Positions 57,560-64,000 of a stretch of 64,000 nucleotides of DNA are shown piece after piece. Both the position numbers and the translations under genes were made by a program. Position 1 is the first letter of the stretch. Each line of letters opens with the position of its first letter. The stretch is from Beroe forskalii (lineage: Eukaryota > Ctenophora > Nuda > Beroida > Beroidae), in NCBI GenBank assembly GCA_011033025.1, contig WFMF01000152.1, positions 62,001 through 126,000 on the forward strand, written 5' to 3'. The notes beneath the pieces were generated by a model. The model worked only from the letters and a program-made list of their open reading frames with translations, was not told where the DNA came from and did not search any database.

Positions 57560-58475
57560 AAATATTTTCAAGTTAAGTGCAGCTTCTAGCGGATTAATTT
57601 ATCTGTAGTGTTTTTGATTGACCCCTGACAATCAATCAGTCATTAGCATTTTCCATAATTCATGTAATAACAATTTACAATGACTATGGATTAGAGGATC
57701 TCATATATTTCCGTGTAGTTTTCACATTTTGACTCCTGACTTGCTGTTTTGCGCGCGGGTGACGCATGTATTTGTGCGTTTTCATTTGATCCGAAATATT
57801 AGAATTTCAAATTGAAACCACTGACTCTGAGCGGGTGACGCATTACTTCTCGACCTTCTTAGGAATTTCATATTTCGTCACGCTTTTTTTCGACCTTCTT
57901 AGGCGCGGTAATTTGTCACGCTTTAAGCGGCGCTATGTTCAAATTTAAGTTTACAATGTTCTTAATAGAAAGTACATTTGCGCGACGTTATGCGCCGCGC
58001 CTCAGAGGGTAGAGACACCGGGGAACCTTAATGCGAAATGCGAATACTCTTTTTCGTGTTGGAAGGACGCACGATGTTGCGGTAACCATGAACTGATTTA
58101 TTTTTCAGTTTATATTCTGTTTAAAAACTAAGTTTCGAACTGATTCATTTCGGCATTTCTACGTGAGCTCGTTTAATTTTAAATTAGATTCCTCACTCAA
58201 TCTGAGCTGTCGTAATTAATTTGATTGTTTTATCTTTAAAGCCAGGATATTATAATGTCCATTATATTCCATTTCCAGCTTGAAATTGCCAATTACAAGT
58301 TTTCAACAATAGTTAAATCGTGTTTGATGTTCTCGAGAATTTGGGTTTGAACTTCAGGGAACTTTTTCTACCAATACCATTTCGGCCATTTAAATTTGTT
58401 GTCCGCATTCCAGATACCACTTCCCCCTCTCCCCCTCATGGTCTAAATAAAACACTTAAATTGGGTAGAGTTTAA
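57560..58475. other. Non-coding
   Basis: No gene seen. TCGACCTTCTTAGG occurs twice (about 57,848 and 57,890), each near a GTCACGCTTT phrase, and GGGTGACGCAT occurs twice (57,758 and 57,833). Confidence 0.5.
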
Positions 58476-59173
58476 TTGGGTACCAACAAGGTTGTTAAAT
58501 ACGTATTTTTTAAAAATACGGCAAAAAATACAATACGTATTTTTGGCAGAAATTGCCGTACTTTTTTCTCCATAAATTTTGAAATTTCGAATAAGCACTA
58601 TTGTTACGCATAGGTCGCGCGCGCACTCTAAATGTTTACGATACCATCGTTTTATTGTATTTGTTAGCGCATGCGCGCGTACTTGCCACATGCTATGTGT
58701 CCCTGTTTGTTCGCGCGCGCGCGCGCCTTTTCTTCGAAAAGTCACTAACGTGTTCTCTGAACACGCGCGCTTGCGCGCGCAAAATAGGTCCTACAACGTA
58801 GGACAAGCGCGTACTTTTTCACGTATTTATTTTTAACAACCTTGTCTGACGTCGTCAGACCCATAATTTAAAATTCATTTAACGACTCTGCGAGTCGTGG
58901 CGCGCGCGCGAGGGGGTCAGGCAACGCCTGACAATAACAACCCCAATTCAGACTCCGTGATGAGATTTCTAAACCACGTATTGTGAGAGAAAAATACGCG
59001 TATTTTTCTTGTCAGACGTTGTCTGACCCCTTTGCCTTCGGCGGACGCGCGCGCTTCGCGCGCGCGTCCGCCGAAATAATGGTCAGACAACGTCTGACAA
59101 TATTTTTCTCCAGAGGCCAATACGTCGTACTTTTTGGCGATTTTTTCACGTATTTAACATCCTGGGGTACCAA
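58476..59173. mobile_element. About 700 bp inverted-repeat element with GC-rich hairpin interior
   Basis: The left end TTGGGTACCAACAAGG with GTTAAATACGTA pairs with the right end, reverse-complemented TTGGTACCCCAGGATGTTAAATACGTG. The interior holds GCGCGCGCGC blocks and several CAGACGTTGTCTG-type palindromes. A long hairpin (GGCGGACGCGCGCG and CGCGCGCGTCCGCC, 59,041-59,072) is flanked by TGTCAGACG and CGTCTGACA. It shares its internal order with 38.6-39.0 kb. No ORF with transposase motifs; no clean target duplication. Confidence 0.75.
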
Positions 59174-59438
59174 TACCATACGACATACGACAGTTCAATC
59201 ACGTTTCCTAATTGAATTTGTAAAATTAAAACGGGCAAAGAACATTTTTACATAAATCTCAAGATCTCGATCGGTATAATTTCAAAAATGGACATTACCA
59301 TATCCTGAAAGTGATTGCCAGACGTTTCCTAGCGTGCGCGAAGGGGGCCACCGCCAAGCAACGTCTGGCAACTGCAAGAAAGTAAAAGTCCAGCAAACTC
59401 GACAAATGGATATTCATGGATATTTTTAGTATTGGCAA

Positions 59439-59701
59439 CCAAAACCAAAAAGGATTTGGTTGTGATGGTCCGCGGCGGTTTTAAGGCGTTCTTTACTGTA
59501 AAACCCATGATATGAGAAAGAACGCGACGGTTAAAACTGCTGCAACGTCACAATATACAGCATTCACGTAACTTTAATGCATCGAAAAGTGCCGTTGCGG
59601 CAGTTTTAACCGTCGCGTTCTTTCTCATATCATGGGTTTTACAGTAAAGAACGCCTTAAAACCGCCGCGGACCATCACAACCAAATCCTTTTTGGTTTTG
59701 G
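59439..59701. mobile_element. 263 bp near-perfect inverted repeat (foldback MITE)
   Basis: Arms of about 105-110 bp are almost exact reverse complements. They begin CCAAAACCAAAAAGGATTTG and run through GGTCCGCGGCGG, TTTACTGTAAAACCC and AAAGAACGCGACGG, around a loop of about 45 bp. The near identity of the arms implies a recent insertion or recent gene conversion. No target duplication was recognised and no ORF is present. Confidence 0.85.
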
Positions 59702-60770
59702 GAAAAATATCACCCTTTTTCTGTGCCCAGATATTGAAATTTGGCGTCAAATCGCACGTAAAAATTCGCGTTACCTAGCATTACTAATGACGTCACAATT
59801 ACGTCATAAAATTAGATAAGCTATCTGAGACCCATTCATTAACACAATTGGGACTATGACCGACAACATATCTAAAGATGAAGTTCTGGGGTTGTCCCGT
59901 TCTCTCTCCACTAGCTTCACAAGTTTTGCCATTTTTTGGGATTTTTTTCGTGTCAAAGTGTTTCAAACAATCGCATATATCTCAATGAGACTGGGGAGCT
60001 TAGAACTTTTCAACCACATTTTTGAAAAGTACATTAAATTTCCTTTCCACGCTAGGAGGAGCATTTTTTCCTATCTCGAAAGCTTCATACCGAAAAATTG
60101 CGTTGAAAAACGCCTATTTTTGGGAAAATCGACATTTGAAATTTTCAGTTTTGTGACGTCATTATGACGTCATTATCGTGACGTAAAATAGTTTTTAAGG
60201 GCATTTTTCGCAAGTTCTATCCTTCTACTTTCCAACGCTGGGTCGATGAGCTCTGTATCTTTTTATGGCTCCCGAGATATCGCCTTTAAATAAGGTACAC
60301 TTCTCGCAGTAAAGCGTCATCTCGTATATGTATCAGCGTCGTAACCCTTTTAACAAGAACACCTCAATTTTAGCGATTTCAAGTAGTTATAACTCAGCCA
60401 TTTCTGAACGAATTGATCTCAAATTTTAAACTCCGAGCGCGCACAGCGAAGGCGCGGAAACTCAATTTTCAATTAATTTGATCGTCGGGAACGTACCGTA
60501 AAAAATTTTTGAAATTCGGCGAATCCATGAAAACATATACTATAGTTGGGGGCTGTAGCGCAGCGATGCGTACGCATCGCGTGTACGATTTCAGTGCGAA
60601 TAAGTTGTCAACTTGGGCATCTTTTATCCAATCGATCTGAAATTTTGACAGTTGCATCTTTGACCCTCAAACATGCGACGTATCGATTTTGGTGGAAATC
60701 CTATAACGGGAAATAGCCCAAATTTCTCCGTGAAATGTGGGGAAATACATGAGATTTCTCTCGTTAGAAT
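59702..60770. other. Non-coding
   Basis: Contains several TGACGTCA and TGACGTCATTATGACGTCA words (about 59,788 and 60,157-60,180) but no recognised gene. Confidence 0.45.
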
Positions 60771-60900
60771 CGCCGTCCAATGCTCGCCCTCGGACCCTTC
60801 GGGTCCTCGGGCTCGCAGCTCGGGCCTTCGGCCCTCGCACTGTTAGGTTCGCCGTCCAATGCTCGCCCTCGGGCCCTCGGGCTCGCAAACCGCCGCGGGG
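60771..60900. repeat. GC-rich tandem duplication with TCGGGCCCTCGG words
   Basis: CGCCGTCCAATGCTCGCCCTC occurs at 60,771 and 60,850 (79 bp apart). Between them are small palindromes ACCCTTCGGGT and GGGCCTTCGGCCC. Confidence 0.75.
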
Positions 60901-61303
60901 GGCTTGCCAGCCCCCTGATTTAGCGCAATGCTTGATTCAATTTCAATTAAGCCTAGCGCTACTTAATAATTGGGCGCTAATATTTGCGCTCTTGACCCCG
61001 GGTAAAATCGGCCAAAAATTGATTACGTAATATGACAATATGTGAACGATCTCAAATGAGCGCTCAGTTTTTGGCGTAAAAATATTTGCGCTCAGTTCTC
61101 AATGACAATCTGCCGAGGGCAATAATTTTTGCGCCCAAAAAAACTGACAGTGACAGTAATAGCATGTGAGCAATTGAATTTGAGCTCATTCGCAATGAGC
61201 GCAAATTCGAGTTTCAGTTACTGACTCTAAGTGCAAATGGGCGCTCAATTTTGCCCAGCGAAAATGTAAAATGGGCCCAATTGAGCGTTAAATAATTGGG
61301 CCC

Positions 61304-61350
61304 AATCAAATGAGTGCATACTTCTTAGAGAAGTATGCACTCATTTGATT
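61304..61350. repeat. Perfect 22 bp-arm palindrome
   Basis: AATCAAATGAGTGCATAC continues into TTCT, then TAG, then the exact reverse complement. It sits in a 600 bp stretch crowded with GAGCGCAAAT/ATTTGCGCTC words. Confidence 0.9.
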
Positions 61351-61453
61351 TACCGATCTGACTCTGAGAGCAAAATGTTCGATGCTGGGTGCAAAATTTT
61401 CAGCTCGCCGCTTGCATTTGCAACCAGCCATTTTCGGCTGAGTCACCCGGACC

Positions 61454-61601
61454 GCTCACTGGCGCCCAAATCCGCTCATTTGCAATCAATTCGATTTCGT
61501 GCTCATTTGCGCTAAATCACCCTTTAATTTAAAGGGTGTTTGAGCGCAAATGAGTCGAGCACGAATTGAGCACAAATTAGCGGATTTGGGCGCAAGCGAG
61601 A
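61454..61601. repeat. Imperfect inverted repeat, arms about 70 bp
   Basis: GGCGCCCAAATCCGCTCATTT and TTTGCGCTAAATCACCCTTT on the left pair with AAAGGGTGTTTGAGCGCAAA and TAGCGGATTTGGGCGCAAG on the right. They meet at the centre CCTTTAATTTAAAGG (about 61,522). Confidence 0.75.
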
Positions 61602-62010
61602 GGTGTGGGCCATGAGCCAAATGCCATTGTCATGAGCGCAAATTTGCGCCAAGATTTCAAGCTCGGGAGATACACAGCTGAACGTTAACATTGCAAAAAA
61701 AGTGAAATTTTTAAAATAAGGGAATCGTTCACTTATTGCGTAAATTTTTTGACCTATTTTAACCCCCCCCCCCCTCGTCATCAAGTCAACATCATTCAGA
61801 AACCCCCTCCCCAAAATGATAACGTTATATGTGAACAATCCCTAACGTCCGGGCAGAGCTGAACGTGTGCGAGCACTTTTGGTTTATGACAATAAAGTTT
61901 CTGTTTATCGCAAGCCAAAATGACTGAAAGTGTTAAGGTCTGAGGGAGCACTCAGAATTACTCATGACATGATTAGTTGCATTCTCATTCTAATGAGCCG
62001 GCAGATCATT

Positions 62011-62941
62011 TCACTTTTTCAGGAAATTATTCAAGTCTGCTTTAGTCCTCTGTTTGCTGAAAATCCCACTCTTAATCCTATCCTCGACACTGGTGCTGGA
62101 GGACGAGTAACTGTCCACTTTGAACTTCTGCAGGAACTCCGCCTTACCCTCCCTGTTCTCGGTGGTATCGTTCACTGCAGCCGCCGCCCGTTTCTTGTAC
62201 TTCTCCCGACGCTCGGAGTCCCTGGTGGAGGCGTCTTGCAGCATCTCCGCTCTCTTTCTCTCCAGCTCCTCTGCTGACATCTTCTTACTTACTCCACCCC
62301 TAGGATGCTGTCCACCCCTGGATTGGTGGATCTTGGCAGGGGCACTGGACTTTGAACTTGAAGAGGGCTGGCTCTTGGCAGGGGCTCTAGAGTTCGACGA
62401 GGGCTGGCTCTTGGCACTGGCAGGGGCTCCGGTGTTGTTGTGGGGAGAAGGATGGGATTTACGGGGCATGTCCGGAGAATGCCGGACTGGGGACCGACTC
62501 CGGGATCGTTTCTTGTCCGAAGCACGATGTTTTCGGGAGTCAGAGCTCCTCGCGTGTCGTGAAGATGAGGAGTCCTTTTCATCACTCCTCCTCCTTTTCT
62601 TCTTCGACTTCATGTCCTTCTTCAGCTCTTTCGCTAACAAGTCTTTTATTTTCTGCACCTTGAGTGGATTGTTTTTGAAATCATCATGAGCACTCCGTTT
62701 CTGTTTCTCAATGATGAACATGGGATCTTCGCGGGCCTTGGCGAATGCGTCCTTCGTTTTCCACATTTGTGCCCGTGCCCCGATGTCGCCCTCTTTTGGC
62801 ACATCTCCAGCTAACCAGTCCGTGGTGGTTTCCTGAGTGGGGTCGATGGCGTCGTCTATTCTACGACCCAGGAGGTAGGACTCAGGGTCGGGCTTGCTGC
62901 TCCCACTGTACATCCATTCTGTTTGTTTCTCAGCCATCTCA
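62011..62941 (-). CDS. CWC25: CWC25-like spliceosome-associated protein, C-terminal exon
   Basis: CWC25 joins the activated spliceosome and promotes the first transesterification step of pre-mRNA splicing. This minus-strand exon encodes about 308 residues (numbered from the Met at 62937). EWMYSG (7-12) and SYLLGRRIDD (20-29) match the YLLGRxID block after the N-terminal CIR domain of the family. EDPMFIIEKQ (70-79) and NPLKVQKIKDLL follow. Next is an Arg/Ser/Lys/Pro-rich middle (about 110-215), then MSAEELERKRAEML (220-233) and the C-terminal STSVEDRIKSGIFSKQR (281-297). Human CWC25 shows the same order. The N-terminal CIR part (about 65 residues with LNLKKSWHP) is absent, so 62937 is not the true start. 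The exon probably begins at 62,941 or 62,937 after an AG in TTGATAGTGAG. The first exon lies beyond about 63.0 kb and was not recognised. No frame breaks are seen. Confidence 0.85.
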
Positions 62942-64000
62942 CTATCAAGGTAGCAACATCAGTGGGGAACAAGGAATGGGGCTTACAAAATGTGATATGC
63001 CCAGTATTTCAACTGCTTTTCCATCATGTCAACCAATTGCCGAGTAATCTCTTAGTCTTAGAACAATACCATGCATTTAGCTGGATTTGGAAAACAAATA
63101 AGAAATGAAAATCATAATTTTGATTAAAATAGTGGTAATAAAAGAGGGCTCAACAAAATATATTACAGCAAAATATAATAAATTATTTTCCGTTCAACCC
63201 TCAGATATATATATTTCTTGGCCGGAATTCATAAAATACTGATGACAATGGCACTTCATATCAGGGAATTATTATATTTTATTTTTTGATAGCAGCAGTC
63301 CTAAATATGTCAGATGGGTAACTCAGCCTGAAATTCTTCCAGCAGGAACAGAGATATAGGGCAAAATATAATCGATTGTGATTTGAGGCCCAGATATTTG
63401 AATATTAATGAACGATCTTCTCTATCTCGTCAACAATTTCTTAGCCAAAAAGTAAACGTCACTTACCAACCGAATATTGCTCAATAAATCAACCTAAGAT
63501 TTCGACCTTTTCATACAACACCTGATTTAAACCTGGGGATTAATCATGAACATAACCATGAAGTGAGGCTTCGGTTTTTCGCCACAACAACGCCGTGATG
63601 GCTAAGTTTAATGGCGGGTTTCTCTTTGTGGCGCGCATTTGCCCACCATTTTCCGAAGAAAGTACAGTTGCATGCTGTCAGCAGTTAATGGGGCCATGCC
63701 AAAGTAACGTTCGTCAATGATGAATGGAATTGTTTAATCAACACGTTGATGTTTGAACCACTCATCATGACAAATTTATTTATTTCCCTGGGAGCTTAAG
63801 ATTCCCTATTAAATATTTTCGATCAAATGGTTTTCGATCGACCAATTGAATGATCGACAGACGAATGGCCATGCCTAAAGATGGCCACAATTTAGAACAT
63901 ATGAGGTTTAAACTCGTCTTGCCCATCAATAAGGCGGAAATTGATTGGCAACCCAATCTATCGGTGAATTGCACCTTATTTGGCAATTTTAGCCCATAAA
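62942..64000. other. Probable CWC25 intron, with an inverted-repeat element remnant
   Basis: No exon recognised. An element related to the 39.65 kb MITE lies at about 63,692-63,875: GTAACGTTCGTC and GAATGGAATTG on the left, TCGATCGACCAATTGAATGATCG and GACGAAT on the right. It is bordered by direct GGCCATGCC copies (63,692-63,700 and 63,867-63,875). Confidence 0.55.

Noticed and set aside
62120-62689. 189-codon plus-strand ORF
   Set aside because: Exactly antisense to the CWC25 exon; an open shadow frame of a Ser/Lys/Arg-rich coding region.

Overview
The window is nuclear DNA from an invertebrate animal. It is AT-rich, its genes are split by GT..AG introns, and it carries many CR1/L2-group LINEs, terminal-inverted-repeat elements and foldback repeats. 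Host genes recognised are animal families: a Jupiter/HN1 protein, the spliceosomal factor CWC25, ankyrin repeats and an ABCC-like membrane exon. The sequence does not fix the phylum; a marine invertebrate is a guess.

Left part (1-15 kb). An L2-type LINE (copy A, minus strand) runs off the left edge. About 9 kb with no recognisable gene follows. Three phase-compatible minus-strand exons of an ankyrin-repeat gene lie at 12.7-13.4 kb.

Nested cluster (15-25 kb). A tandem repeat with a 496 bp period was split by a 5'-truncated CR1-type LINE (E). E was itself split twice: by a plus-strand LINE (F, 17.57-21.6 kb) and by a 2,272 bp element with ends of about 250 bp in inverted orientation and an 8 bp target duplication (21,977-24,248).

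LINE stack (25.7-38 kb). On the minus strand are L2 copy B, with an unbroken 945-codon ORF2; LINE C; and the 3' end of LINE D. The ORF1 of C joins a coiled coil, an AlkB-type 2-oxoglutarate/iron oxygenase domain and an SGNH-esterase-like domain. This is the most unusual protein in the window.

Foldback region (38-45.5 kb). A GC-rich hairpin module precedes a giant imperfect inverted repeat (39.44-44.23 kb) whose arms are mostly a 20 bp minisatellite. Each arm carries a different small insertion that is absent from the mirror position. A 924 bp inverted-repeat element flanked by TA follows.

Right part (45.8-64 kb). Here are an orphan ABCC-like first coding exon, about 9 kb without recognised genes, a 131-codon minus-strand ORF of unknown function, the last two exons of a Jupiter/HN1 gene, several GC-rich hairpin elements and palindromes, and the large C-terminal exon of CWC25 on the minus strand. 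The host genes show no operon-like link; mobile DNA fills most of the space between them.
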